Part shown: positions 12,722 through 23,732 of the stretch, one piece after another
Position numbering within the stretch: position 1 is the first letter of the stretch
How the letters are laid out: the number at the start of each line of letters is the position of its first letter
Assembly (NCBI GenBank): GCA_030268105.1
Contig: BSDZ01000079.1
Location: 558,001 to 622,000, forward strand
From: Volvox africanus
Lineage: Eukaryota > Chlorophyta > Chlorophyceae > Chlamydomonadales > Volvocaceae
Direction of reading: 5' to 3'
DNA length: 64,000 nucleotides
Notes under the pieces: model-generated
What the model was told of the DNA's origin: nothing
What the model saw: the letters and a program-made list of their open reading frames with translations, nothing else
Database searches by the model: none
Translations under genes and position numbers: made by a program

Positions 12722-15700
12722 AACTGTGTCGCGTTGGCCGTCCTGAAGACGAGCTGATGCCGTCCTATTGCAGATAGCTGGATGGTGATGATGATCATAA
12801 TGATGATGAGCTTGTTATTTATCGTCAGGGAGTGAGCAGGGAGAACGGATGGCAACAGCGTGGATGAGAGGGTGCCATCATGTACCTGCACAGCCGGAAA
12901 GGAGCCCGGCTCCTGTACGGGTTGAAAGCGGTCGGGGCGACTATCGCCTTTACAGCTTCCAAAGCAGATTTGGTCTAAAGCGTGACGTCATGGGTGCGGG
13001 TGATGGGACCTTTATCCAGTACGAAGCTCGTACAGTTAAAAGGAGGAGCTGAAACCTGAAGTGATGCGGAATGTCCTGGTGGATAGCACGTAAGGGGCAT
13101 GGGAAGCGCCACCTTGCGTCCTACCCGTGAGCTGCTGACTTGGAAACGGTTTATGTGCCGCGGCAAGGGGGCTGTCGCGTGCAGCAGAACGCACTCAGAA
13201 TTTGGTTAACTTAACTTTGCTTTTTTGACGCCTCCGGTGTCCCGAGGTGCTTCATCGCGAGCCAGGCCGGACGGGGAGGGACTCTGGAGAGCAAGTCCTT
13301 AGATTTGGGTGTTCTGAAATGCTCTCTATTGCGTTTTTGGTTAGCTGTTCCTTGCGTGTCATCTTCGATACCTGGACTTGGTGGCAAGTGTACCATTCAC
13401 GCGCAGTGCAGCAGTATTATTTGCTCGTGGGTGCTGGTGGTGAGGTGGTGAAATGGTGGGACTTCCCGTTCGTTCCAGTGGTTGACGATATACCCTGGCG
13501 ACCTGGCGGATTGCTACGGAGTATGTATGCACGTATCGGTCGGTCGGCCTGGGTTGCATGTTCTATTACTCGTCCGCGTTTCTCCGCTCCGTACGTTCTT
13601 CCTTCAAAGGTTTTCGTGATAGGTGGGATGGAATTCAAACTCTGGCCGCAATCGTAGTGGTGCTGGTGATGCGCAACATAGAAAGCTTGGTTATCTTCTC
13701 GATATAATCCATGGGTGAGGCCCTAGCATGTAAAACGCTGCGGCGTTCGCTTGCTTCTCAATGAAGGCCAGGCTCCAGGCTGTTGGCACGGTGTGCTACA
13801 AATTTGGAAGCCGGCTTTCTGTTCTTTTGGGGTGCTTTGGGCACTGTTGTTGTCCTCGTGCCTGCACTGGACCCTGTCCGGCACCGTGTTGAAGCGGAGT
13901 CAAAGGCAGGTGGCGAGGAGGGAGTGTCGTTGCCCAGCATCCCTTCAAGTGGTGGCAGGGTATCTGCATGCACCCGCAACAGGCATTACCTAGGGAGGTG
14001 CGGAATGCTGAAATGACCTGCGCCTCTGCTATAACCACTCCCAGACCTTTGGGGCGGGGCTCCATGTGAGGGAATAGCCAGTCCGTGCCGTACTTGGTTC
14101 CTAAGAGAGTGGTACGAATGTGGCAATCGTGCACATTAGCGCTTACAGCCACCAGCGGGAAGCCCCAAGAATGAACTGTTCAGCTAAACGAATGGAAGTC
14201 GCTCTTTATGCAACGCAGCATGCAAAGTGTGATTGCCGCTTCAGTACAAATCAGTGGCCAACTTGCACTTAGACTGGACCTGGCTGAATGATATGCGCTA
14301 CGATCATGCATGGATGAAGATGACAGTTTGGGCCCCACGAGCATGACACCGGCGGCCCTTCCTGAGGGCTCAAACCACAGATCGAAAAGAGACGGGTGCG
14401 TTGAGGACGACAGGTGCGTTGCCAGCGGAAAACTCGGCACATGAGGAATGAAGAGGGAAGCATGCAGAGGATGCCCAGAGAAAGGGCAACGGAATAGTTC
14501 AAAATCGATTTAGTGCAAGAGCGGAATAGTCCGTACAAACCTTGCATGCTTGGGGCTATGAACTTGGAGGAATGCCACGCCCGGCGCAATGCCCCGATTG
14601 AATGCTGCAAAGCATGCCGCCTCCAGAGGGGTCGGAGCCCGGTTAGTTGGAGCGGGGCGGGGCCCTGTGGTGCGACTGTGCACTAGAACTTTAACGGCTG
14701 AGATATCCCTAGGTAGTATGTCACAAGACGGGAACGTGGTCGTCTGCCATGTTTTATAAGTGCTCCGTGCGTCTAATCACATCACTGTGAACAGGAAATT
14801 ATTAGTTTCCTTACTTGATTAGTAAATCACACGTCTGAAGCAGGCGTGTCTGTTTTGGGCGGTGGGCATACAGGATTTGGGAAGCCAGGAAAAGTGTACG
14901 GGGACTGGCGGAGACGCCCTGACGCGCAACGCCTACTCACAATATCAAAATCTTAAGCTGTCTTTATCCAGGGACAGCCATCCAATAGGTTGCATTCTCC
15001 AAAATCGTTAACCAAAGGCTCCAGGCATCCTTATTTCTCACTTTTTGCCGGATGCTACGGCTTTGCCCTGCGTTCGTACATGTTCGTAGCGCACTTTACG
15101 CATTCCTTTGTCATCTCTGTCTCTCGCATTCTGATTTTTCCTTTTTCGTTGGCATCCTGCATTTTATTAGTAACGGTCCAAGGGTCTCCCTGCTGCCCCC
15201 CTGCACGTACGGGCCTTACGAACTGATGAAGCTTACTTGTAAAACCGAAAACATGAAATTCCTAACAATTCAACACCACCCACAGTGCGATGCTTGAATA
15301 GCCATAGCGCACACATCAGCGCACAGATGTCCCAAGCATATGCAACGTTTGTTTCACAGATGGAAGGAGATGGCGCCATTGCATGACCCACGTTGGCTAC
15401 TGCTGGGGTAACGAAAAGATGCTTGCTGGGGCCACACTATTCCGCCCGGCGATTATAATCGTGAAGTCCATCGGGCAAAGCCGTACCTAGTCACCAGATT
15501 TGAGATGGGTATGGTTAACACTGTATTGTGCGTAGGTTTCTCCGGATATGCAGAAACCTACGGATCTGGAGGTTCCGTTGGCAGGAAGGGGGGTTCTGAA
15601 CGGTAGTACGGCAGTACTCGTAGTTTGTCTCGACTTGGAGACAGTATTGGCCGTGTTGTGATACATAATCATGTTTATCTACCTTCACTACTCATGAGCC

Positions 15701-17532
15701 CGCCCATTCCCCTAATTGCAGAATGAATTTCATGCCATACCCTGATGAGAGAATGCGTTTCTATGTTGGTAGTTTCAAGTGTAATGTGTCATAGCCGGCC
15801 TCTACTTCAACTTTTAAGCTATAACTCCCCTTATAATTTTGCAGTCAGGAGTCACGTGGTTTTCGGTCCAAGTTGTCAAGTCGTGGGGCAGCACAAGGTA
15901 AAGTTGGAAGGTGGACAGGTTGGGGCGCAGGACTTGATAACCTGTAGTGGCTCGTCTCTTACGATGGTAACGTACTGCGGACAAGTAACACACGGAGCGA
16001 GGCGTGTGCGATGGGTTGCTCACTATTTACTCAAACTCACTCTTTACCGTAACACCCCCGGGGGTGCAGAGACTGCTGTATTCAGTTTCATATTCATCCA
16101 CAACAGCGGGGGGGGTATTGTGTGTTGCGTTCGCTGTCAAAGCCTGATTGACGGACAGTGTTATCCCGTCCTATTACGATAACTGGAAACGGGCTCCTAG
16201 ACCCTACCTGACGGCGCTTCAGGTCATTCACTACCACAAAGGAAATGCTTGAAAGGGACGTCAGGCAGTTTGAATAAATAGGCCGTCTGAAACCGAGTAA
16301 TATGCCGTACTTAGTCAGCAACCATTTGACAAGATTGGATCTGCCGTGTGCGCGCCAAGCCATAAGGCTCCACAATGGCTGTCAGTTCTGGAACGCCGTT
16401 CCTAAAGGGCGCATATCTGTAGCTGCCAGTTTTGGGCTCTCGTGCGAATAATGTTTCGCCCACCGTCACGCCCCCTGCTGAATCCCACTCAGCCCATCGT
16501 ACTACCCCTGAGGCCACCACTTAAAGCTTTGAAAACAAATGGGATGTATCACAGTTATAAGGTCAGGATAAGGGCACAACACACACTTTGCTCGGAATAT
16601 TGAATGTCTCGGAAGCTATGTCACGACCAATGAGGTTACCGCACATGATAAGTGTCACGGCCTCCACGGCATCAAGCAGCTATATGGTCACTCATTGAAT
16701 GTTGATTGTGGAGCCAAGTAGTCAGGCGTATTTTGTATGGTGAACCAGAAGATATACGTGTTGTGGCCGGGTCAAGCCAGGTTATTAATATCGCTTGGTT
16801 GTACGGCAGGATATCGTAGGAGGAAGGATCGCAGTATCAAGAAGTGTGTCCTGTGCCTATCAGTCTAATCCGTGTATTCAAGTTATTATCCTTTATCTGA
16901 TACAATAATTTGATCTTGATCGTGTTGCATATTGTCTTTCGACGATGTCACGACAAGTCTACGGCATTTAGAGTCGGATTAGTAGATTCAGTGACGATAG
17001 AGCTAGTGAATTTTGTCACTTGATTCTAGAAGCATTTGTACTTCTTGAGTGGAAACGACCACTTATACCTGTTGCCCTCTTTCCATTTTTCTAACCGACT
17101 TGTAACGGAAGCGTTATACCTAGCATTTCGCCGGACCGTGTCGAGAGCTTACATCGGGACATCAAGCCTTCAGGTAGCAGGACCCGCTCCTGCGACCCAC
17201 GGACGAGCTATCAGCAGGATCAACGCATCATAGAGCGCAGTCGAGTCCCGTTCCATAGCCAAGTGACAACTTTGCGTTGGCAGCAGTAAGTTTGTCATTA
17301 TAAGCGATTGTTTGGTGCTGGAGCCTGGGCCTCTGAAGCCTGGCATATTGCAACCCTGTTTTGTCGCTGTCGCACAGTAGACAGCTAGCTTTCGTGATCC
17401 TTCTGAGGACCACTTAGGCATGTATTCATGCTCGTACGCAGCACATCTGTCAGACGTCATCGTCAGTCAATTTTGTATTCCGTGAGTCCACTAGCATCGT
17501 GACCCTGCTGCATGTAGTATCCTGGGGTATCT
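12722..17532. other. Long stretch without a supported gene
   Basis: Several open frames of 60-145 codons exist, for example 13247-13657 and 15745-16182. None shows a recognisable domain, and opposite-strand frames of equal length overlap them. No paired terminal repeats, tRNA or rRNA were seen. It may hold a fast-evolving or fragmented gene that cannot be identified by eye. Confidence 0.4.
12780..12810 (+). repeat. GAT-rich microsatellite in carrier 3' region
   Basis: Imperfect GATGAT repeats lie about 60 bases after the carrier stop codon, probably within its 3' untranslated region. Confidence 0.6.
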
Positions 17533-18598
17533 ATGGGTAGTGTCCAGGATGGACCGTGTCTGGTCATCTTCCGATGGGGCCTTTGTAGGCGGACACAGAG
17601 ATACAACACTGCACTCAGGTTGTGCTCTGCCACCTCCTGTATTTCAGTGTCAAGCAGGTACTTTCAGCAGGACTATGCTCGTTACTTACGTGATTCCAAA
17701 TCGCGGAGTCCTTATCAACACAGGCCTGAACGACCACCTCCACATCGAATCTGGGAGGATGGCAATTGTGCACGGCACTGGGAAGGAAGTTCTGCTCTGG
17801 AGCAGTGCGACCTTCGTTGGCAGCAATATACAAACAGGTCAGTGTCACTGGGGCGTGCTACACGTCACAGCCCAGAGCCGCAGTGTAATTAGGCGCAGGG
17901 GCCACTTCTGTGTGGGTTATTGCCATCACATCACTACCGCCCACAGCATCTCCCATGTACGTACTCGTGATCCTGGTCGCATAGTCATAAGCGCTGGGAC
18001 CAGCCAGTCTACCATCAGCCTGTACCCATTATGAACCAGAGCAGGCAGAAGACTGAGGTTATGGGGAGGTTTGCATCTCCTTCATCCAGGCCAGTATATC
18101 AGGAAGCTAAGGAGCGCAGCTCAAGGAAGTTATTGGGGTTGCATCCTCCATGGACCTGACGCCACTCATCACAGTCCTAGTTGTTTCTTGATCAAGCAGC
18201 TTCGTGCAGATCAGCAGCTGTTGTCATACATGGAGGACTCGTACCCCCCTGACAGATATTGCTGCACTCCGGGCTGCTACTTCCATGGTCGGGACTCCAA
18301 GCACGTCACTGAGGAGTGCAGGATTCTGAACTACTTGAGGAACACGGTCAACACTTCCGTTCACCACAGCAAGGTGCAGTGTGGGGACGGGTATATCTGT
18401 AACCTTCCCCCGCTAGAACCAGGAAAGCCATAGCAGCCAGGGTCAGGCTCAGGGCCAAGTGTACAACAGGAGCCAGGCACCCCACCTCAGGCACAGCCAG
18501 TAGAGCAGCCAGAGGAGCAACAGGACACATACAGCTCCGTTGGAGTGTCGGTGTCAGTAGATACCCCTAATTGGGTGAACGAAATATCAATTGCTTAG
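17533..18598 (+). pseudogene. Degenerate gag-like region with zinc knuckle
   Basis: Three frame blocks follow each other. The first (17533-17892) has a basic and aromatic stretch (SRYFQQDYARYLRDSKSRSP). The second, about 18031-18150, contains QEAKERSSRKLLGLHPP. The third (18071-18433) has a zinc-knuckle-like motif in CCTPGCYFHGRDSKHVTEEC, spacing C-X3-C-X8-H-X4-C. After an in-frame TAG at 18431-18433 the third frame continues as a Pro/Gln-rich tail to a second stop at 18596-18598. Basic region, zinc knuckle and PQ-rich tail together suggest retroelement nucleocapsid. No protease or RT follows, so it is a fragment. It differs from the gag of the neighbouring gypsy families and I cannot name its family. 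Confidence 0.4.
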
Positions 18599-18738
18599 CC
18601 TACACCAGCACCCCTAGTGTGTTGTATCCCTCCTCACTGCTCATGCACTTATCTGCACATCTAAACACTAAGTGTCAAGTGCCGAACAAGCCAAATATAG
18701 ATAGACAGACAGAAGCATTCGAACGAATGCTTTCAGGG

Positions 18739-18842
18739 TGTTGTATCTCTGTTGTGTCGGCCAACAAAGGCCCGATCGGAAGGATGGCCATCTAAGGTCC
18801 AGGATCCTTTGACACTGCCCGTAGATACCCCAGGATACTACA
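18739..18842 (-). repeat. TRIM 3' LTR, 104 bp
   Basis: It runs from TGTTGTATCTCTG to GATACTACA on the plus strand and is nearly identical to 19035-19138. Confidence 0.88.
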
Positions 18843-18857
18843 AGTATTCCCCCTCAG
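18843..18857 (-). promoter_or_regulatory. TRIM polypurine tract
   Basis: The minus strand reads CTGAGGGGGAATACT immediately before the 3' LTR, the expected plus-strand primer position. Confidence 0.7.
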
Positions 18858-19017
18858 ATAGGGTGCGTCCTCGCATCCTACAGTCTAAGGGCCAGCCCTC
18901 ACCGTAGTCTGTAGTCAGACGATTCGATCCCTCACGGCCTGGTGACGGTTTCCCAAGCCATCTACCAGTCAGAACCGACCTCTCCATCCCGTAGGTGGGG
19001 GGATTCGAACCCGGACG

Positions 19018-19034
19018 AACCTGCTTGATACCAA
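19018..19034 (-). promoter_or_regulatory. TRIM primer-binding site
   Basis: The minus strand reads TTGGTATCAAGCAGGTT directly after the 5' LTR. TGGTATC is what the CCA-ended initiator tRNA-Met would pair with; Gyp-A elements have TGGTATCGAGACCAGG at the same place. Confidence 0.7.
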
Positions 19035-19138
19035 TGTTGTATCTCTGTTGTGTCGGCCAACAAAGGCCCGATCGGAAGGATGACCATCTAAGGTCCAGGA
19101 TCCTTTGACACTGCCCGTAGATACCCCAGGATACTACA
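19035..19138 (-). repeat. TRIM 5' LTR, 104 bp
   Basis: Second copy of the 104-bp repeat; it is followed by CAGGG, repeating the left flank. Confidence 0.88.
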
Positions 19139-19419
19139 CAGGGGCAGCGGAAGACTTCAGAGTGAAAAGGTTACAACCTACAGTCCAAAAGATGTGATGC
19201 GGTGCAATTGGCTATCAGAACCGGCGCCAGGTGATCATCATCAAGCCGGCTATTAATGCTCAGGCCTGGCTTGGACCTAATGTAGCTTAATATAGTTCAG
19301 TAGGATAATATTGAGGTTTATCCAATGTGAGTTCGGTAAAAGCTTATGCTATTTGACTGTCCTTGCACGTATTATACTTATATTGATATTGATATGCGGT
19401 ACATGTCACACCAGATTCC

Positions 19420-19951
19420 GAGAACCTTCAGCAAAGGGTGTAGGTTTTTCGTGCTCAGCAAAATCAATTGCCGTTCCAAAAAAGTCCCGTCCCGTCTGGA
19501 TTTGTTCTAGTAATTCGTTGTTCGTTGCTGCGCTGCGTCCAAACATGCCTTCGCGTCTGTCATGCCGGATAGGATAGACTTGGCAAAGGTTTTAGCCGCG
19601 GGGACAATCACCTCCAGCTCACACCACATGGGTAGCGGGGGGTGAAAACCATAATTTAAAAAGAATGGGCCTTGACCTGTTGAGTGGTTAACAGCGTTGT
19701 TAAGGGCAAACTCTGCCACAGTCAGATATGTATCCCAGCTGAGGGGTGTGAAACCAGCAAAATTGCGCAACATGTCACCCAGCATGCGGTTTGTGCGTCC
19801 GGTTTGTCCGTCAGATTGTGGGTGGTATGCCACACTTAGATTGACGTGCATACCAACCAGTTTGCAGAGCGCTTCCCAGAACTTAGACGTGAATTGACCT
19901 CCGCAGTCCAATACCACGGCTTTAGGGACGCCATGCAACCGAACCACATTA
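19420..19951 (-). pseudogene. Gypsy J integrase, distal part
   Basis: It continues the integrase from VVRLHGVPKAVVLDCGGQFT (second catalytic Asp) through YHPQSDGQT (catalytic Glu is replaced: DGQTGRTN where relatives have DGQTE) to AKACLDAAQQRTTNY, followed by a stop and a degraded tail. The loss of the catalytic Glu marks it as inactive. Confidence 0.85.
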
Positions 19952-20173
19952 GTAAAGAATCTGTTTTGTTTTATCCCAGCTATATTGAGTATTAACAGTT
20001 TTAACCTCTGTAGTTAGAATATCTCCATTTGGTAATTGTGCTACATCTAGACCATTCTTAAGGGACTCAATAATAAGAGGAGTTGTTTTACAAATATAGT
20101 TAATATCAGAAAAGATATCATCTTTGCTCTCCTCTTCTACATATAAATCATTTTTTTCCAGAATATTAGACAT
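19952..20173 (-). pseudogene. Small bacterial protein, DUF2671-like, 3' truncated
   Basis: The frame starts MSNILEKNDLYVEEESKDDI and includes DINYICKTTPLIIESL, LDVAQLPNGDILTTEVKTV and TQYSWDKTK. I recall this pattern (YICKTT, LPNGDI-TTE-KTV, YSWD) from DUF2671, a family of unknown function reported from Rickettsia; this is memory, not a search. The last residues before the stop at 19949 come from the junction with gypsy sequence, so the native C-terminus is lost. The gene reads away from the ABC transporter gene. Confidence 0.55.
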
Positions 20174-20358
20174 ATATAACTATTAATAATTAAATTAAGT
20201 AAAACTAATGGTTTAACTATACCATTTTTAATAGAAAGCATCAAGAATCCTTTTTTAAGCAGCAGACTGAGAAAATTGTCCTACCTTAAAGATTAGAAAC
20301 AAGCTATAATCAAAGGGTTATCAATTAAGCACGTAGGCACTGGGACCTTACATTTTTT
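20174..20358. other. AT-rich spacer between divergent bacterial genes
   Basis: This 185-bp spacer separates the two divergent starts and would hold both promoters in the source genome. No specific -35/-10 pair is claimed. Confidence 0.4.
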
Positions 20359-21290
20359 ATGGATCATAATATAAACTCAGTAGTTCCACTCAGGGAAGTA
20401 TTTAAAAAGATCTGTTATTTTCTATTGAGCCAGCACAAATGGCAGGTGGTATCTTTAATCACAATAATTTTCATTTCAGGAATAACTACCTCTGTTGAAA
20501 GTATTTTACTTCAAAAACTTACCGATCAAATAGAACAATATTCAAGTAATCATATTCAGGAATCTAATTTAGCTATCATACTACTCAAATGGATATTAAT
20601 ATACACCTTATGGTGGGAAGCATTAAACATTACTTGGCTTAACTACATATATCTAAAAACATTACCTAAAATCAAAGCACATTTCGTTAATAACTATTAA
20701 CGAATTGTACGATCATATTCAATACCATAGTTATAGTTTTTTTCAGGGCAAATTAGCCGGAGAAGTAACAAATCGAATTACTGAAGGTTCAAGATCATTA
20801 GAAATGATTTTTACTCATTTAAATGAAGATATTCTAAGGAAATTCTCAGTCATTATTTTTGCTCTAGTAACTATGTATATAGTACATTATACTATAGCAC
20901 TTATATTTTTAACTTGGCTGATAATATTTGTCAGTACAAGCTTGTATTTTGCCAAAAATATTCATCACTATTCAGCAATATATAGCAATAACAAGGCTTT
21001 AATATCCAGAAAAATAGTTGATGCTATAGCTAATATTTCAGTAATAAGAATGTTTACCTCCCACAAATTCGAGAAAAAGTATCTGTTTACTCAAACAGAA
21101 AAAGCAGCTATCAGCGATCAAAATATGTTATGGTTCATGCTTAAACTGAGATATGGCCTTGGTATATCATGTACAATCATGATAGCTGCTATTGTTTATT
21201 ACATTGTTTCTTTAAGAGGACAAAATATTATAACAATCGGCCAATGTTGTGCCGTTTGTTATAATATTTTAACAAGAATCTTTAATTTAT
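20359..21290 (+). pseudogene. ABC transporter transmembrane domain, split and truncated
   Basis: Two frames (20359-20700 and 20705-21292) form one protein interrupted by a TAA after VNNY and a frameshift. The first has a hydrophobic helix (WQVVSLITIIFISGITTSVES), a QKLTDQIEQ segment and a second helix (AIILLKWILIYTLWWEALNI). The second has the exporter pattern YHSYSFFQGKLAGEVTNRI, then paired hydrophobic segments, an ARNISVIRMF-like coupling motif (IANISVIRMFTSHKFE) and a further helix pair. This is the membrane domain of a type I ABC exporter (MsbA/MdlB-like). The nucleotide-binding domain (Walker A, signature, Walker B) is missing because the insert ends first. Substrate unknown. Confidence 0.75.
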
Positions 21291-22214
21291 AACAGTTGTG
21301 CCGTTTGTTCAGCAGTGCAGGACGACGTGCATGGTGCTAGGTGAACCATCTTAGTCAAACGGTCAACCATGACGAGCACTGAGTCATATCCCCCCTCAGT
21401 TTTGGGCAGCGCGACTACAAAGTCCATAGAAACACTCTCCCAAGGCACATCTGGAACAGGCAAAGGTTGCAACAACCCGTGGCCCTTACCTGATAATGCC
21501 TTGTTGCGCTGGCACAGACTGTATGTCTGCACGAAATTCTCTGGATCCTTGGCCAAGCGGGGCCACCAAAACAAGTGTTGAAGCAACTCGACCAACCTCA
21601 TACTACCAGAGTGTCCTGCTAGCAGATCTTCGTGGAAATGGCCAAGGATCTCGTGGCGGAGCAAATCATTGTTTGGAATGATGATCTGCGTCGCTTACCT
21701 CTCCGTCTGTAGCCAAAGATCGTTCTGTTTGTGTAAATGCTCTACATTCCTTCGTGTAGCAAACCAGGGATCAGTAATGTAGGCAGCCTTCAATCGCCCC
21801 ACAAGGTCCGAAGCCACCGGCACCTCATTTTGCAGGTGCTGGATAGGTGCCGCCAAAATCGCAGCATGCTGCGATGCCTGTCGGCTGAGAGCGTCAGGGA
21901 TATTACTCTGACCAGTGATATGCTCCCAGGTGCAGTCAAACCGAGCTAGGTATTCCATCCATCTAGCTTGTCGTCGGTTCAACGTGGGGGCACTTTGAAA
22001 AACGTTAGGGGTTTATGGTCCGTCTTTAGTGTGAATGGCCGGCCCTCGAGGTAACAGTGCCATTCTTTCAAAGGATGCAAAACTGCCAACAACTCCTGTT
22101 CCCTTGTGGTGTAGCGGGTCCCCACACCTGAAAACTTCTTACTCGAGGAAGCGATCGGTCGCCCTTCCTGCAACAATACAGCACCACTTCCATACAGCAA
22201 AGCGTCGGACACGA
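21291..22214 (-). pseudogene. Gypsy J RNase H to integrase zinc domain
   Basis: Frames 21979-22214, 21695-21982 and 21287-21664 give, in protein order, RNase H (GSGAVLLQEGRPIA, KEWHCYLEGRPFTLKTDHKPLTF), the connection region (WMEYLARFDCTWEHITGQSNIPDALSRQ) and the integrase zinc domain (HFHEDLLAGHSG, CQRNKALSGKG) with the first catalytic Asp in MDFVVALPKTEGGYD. Several frameshifts and stops are present. It ends at the foreign insert after SCTAEQTAQLL. At 22215 the frame runs into the LTR of element G, so J was the older resident. Confidence 0.85.
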
Positions 22215-23553
<1,339 letters not shown>

Positions 23554-23732
23554 ATTTTAGGATTACCTTGTAAATAGTTTTTTTTAAAAATGCCGTGAAC
23601 ACTCTGTAATTAGTTATCTTCTTTGATGGTATCTTGTGGTTCAAGTAACAAAGCAGAATTAAAACTTTCTACCTGAATATTTTGGTTTTTAAGATTCAAA
23701 GACTGATTAAGGCTTTGCAGGCTATGATGTAA
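23554..23732 (-). other. Second AT-rich insert, in gypsy G integrase
   Basis: About 179 bases interrupt the integrase between the codons for KFWG and GTLVG, as judged against the uninterrupted copy in element F (60625-60640). On the minus strand an open frame of about 40 codons ends naturally with TAA, containing HHSLQSLNQSLNLKNQNI and FNSALLLEPQDTIKEDN. Style and composition resemble the bacterial insert in element J. I cannot name the protein. Confidence 0.55.

Larger units (their letters stand above)
18739..19138 (-). mobile_element. Complete TRIM (miniature LTR retrotransposon)
   Basis: A 400-bp element has two 104-bp direct repeats (18739-18842, 19035-19138) that differ at very few positions. 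Reading the minus strand, each LTR starts TGTAGTATC and ends GATACAACA. The 192-bp interior starts with TTGGTATCAAGCAGGTT, a primer-binding site resembling the initiator tRNA-Met 3' end, and ends with CTGAGGGGGAATACT, a polypurine tract. There is no coding capacity. The flanks 18734-18738 and 19139-19143 are both CAGGG, a 5-bp target duplication. It must be moved by enzymes of another LTR element; LTR ends resembling those of the nearby gypsy families make those candidate helpers (inference). Confidence 0.88.
18620..19400 (-). repeat. Old degenerate LTR related to the Gyp-A family
   Basis: Starting at 18620 the sequence TGTTGTATCCCTCC... GCACTTATCTGCAC resembles the end of the Gyp-A LTR seen at 25951. 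After the TRIM insertion the resemblance resumes with GCAGCGGAAGACT at about 19144. The inner end is not sharply defined and no intact TACAACA terminus is seen. It probably belongs to the 3' LTR of gypsy J. Confidence 0.5.
19952..21290. other. AT-rich Rickettsiales-like DNA inside gypsy J
   Basis: About 1.34 kb of very AT-rich sequence sits between two parts of one gypsy integrase (the left part stops before VVRLHGVPK, the right part ends at SCTAEQTAQLL). It contains two divergent bacterial-style coding regions: a minus-strand small protein and a plus-strand ABC transporter membrane domain, separated by an AT-rich spacer with no Shine-Dalgarno I could confirm. Composition and codon use differ sharply from the surroundings. 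Rickettsiaceae ('Candidatus Megaira') are known endosymbionts of volvocine algae, which makes a symbiont source plausible. An assembly chimera is the main alternative. Confidence 0.75.
19400..22214 (-). mobile_element. Gypsy element J, truncated and interrupted
   Basis: This is a chromovirus-like gypsy remnant on the minus strand. It is cut at the right by the 3' LTR of element G (inside RNase H) and broken inside the integrase by AT-rich foreign DNA at 19952-21290. Its own 3' end fades near 19400. Homology to Gyp-A elements is clear but lower than among A, B and D, so it is older. Confidence 0.85.

Noticed and set aside
13247..13657. Open frame of 136 codons
   Set aside because: No motif, overlapping opposite frames of similar length, and no exon pattern like the two host genes.
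15745..16182. Open frame of 145 codons
   Set aside because: No recognisable domain or conserved pattern and no supporting neighbours; chance open frame is likely.
18989..19034. Possible tRNA gene (T-arm-like sequence on the minus strand)
   Set aside because: Only the T-arm-like part is present; no acceptor, D-arm or anticodon arm could be folded, and the segment is explained as TRIM interior and primer site.
20359..21292. Functional host ABC transporter gene
   Set aside because: It lacks the nucleotide-binding half, is broken by a stop and a frameshift, and its composition is foreign to both host genes.
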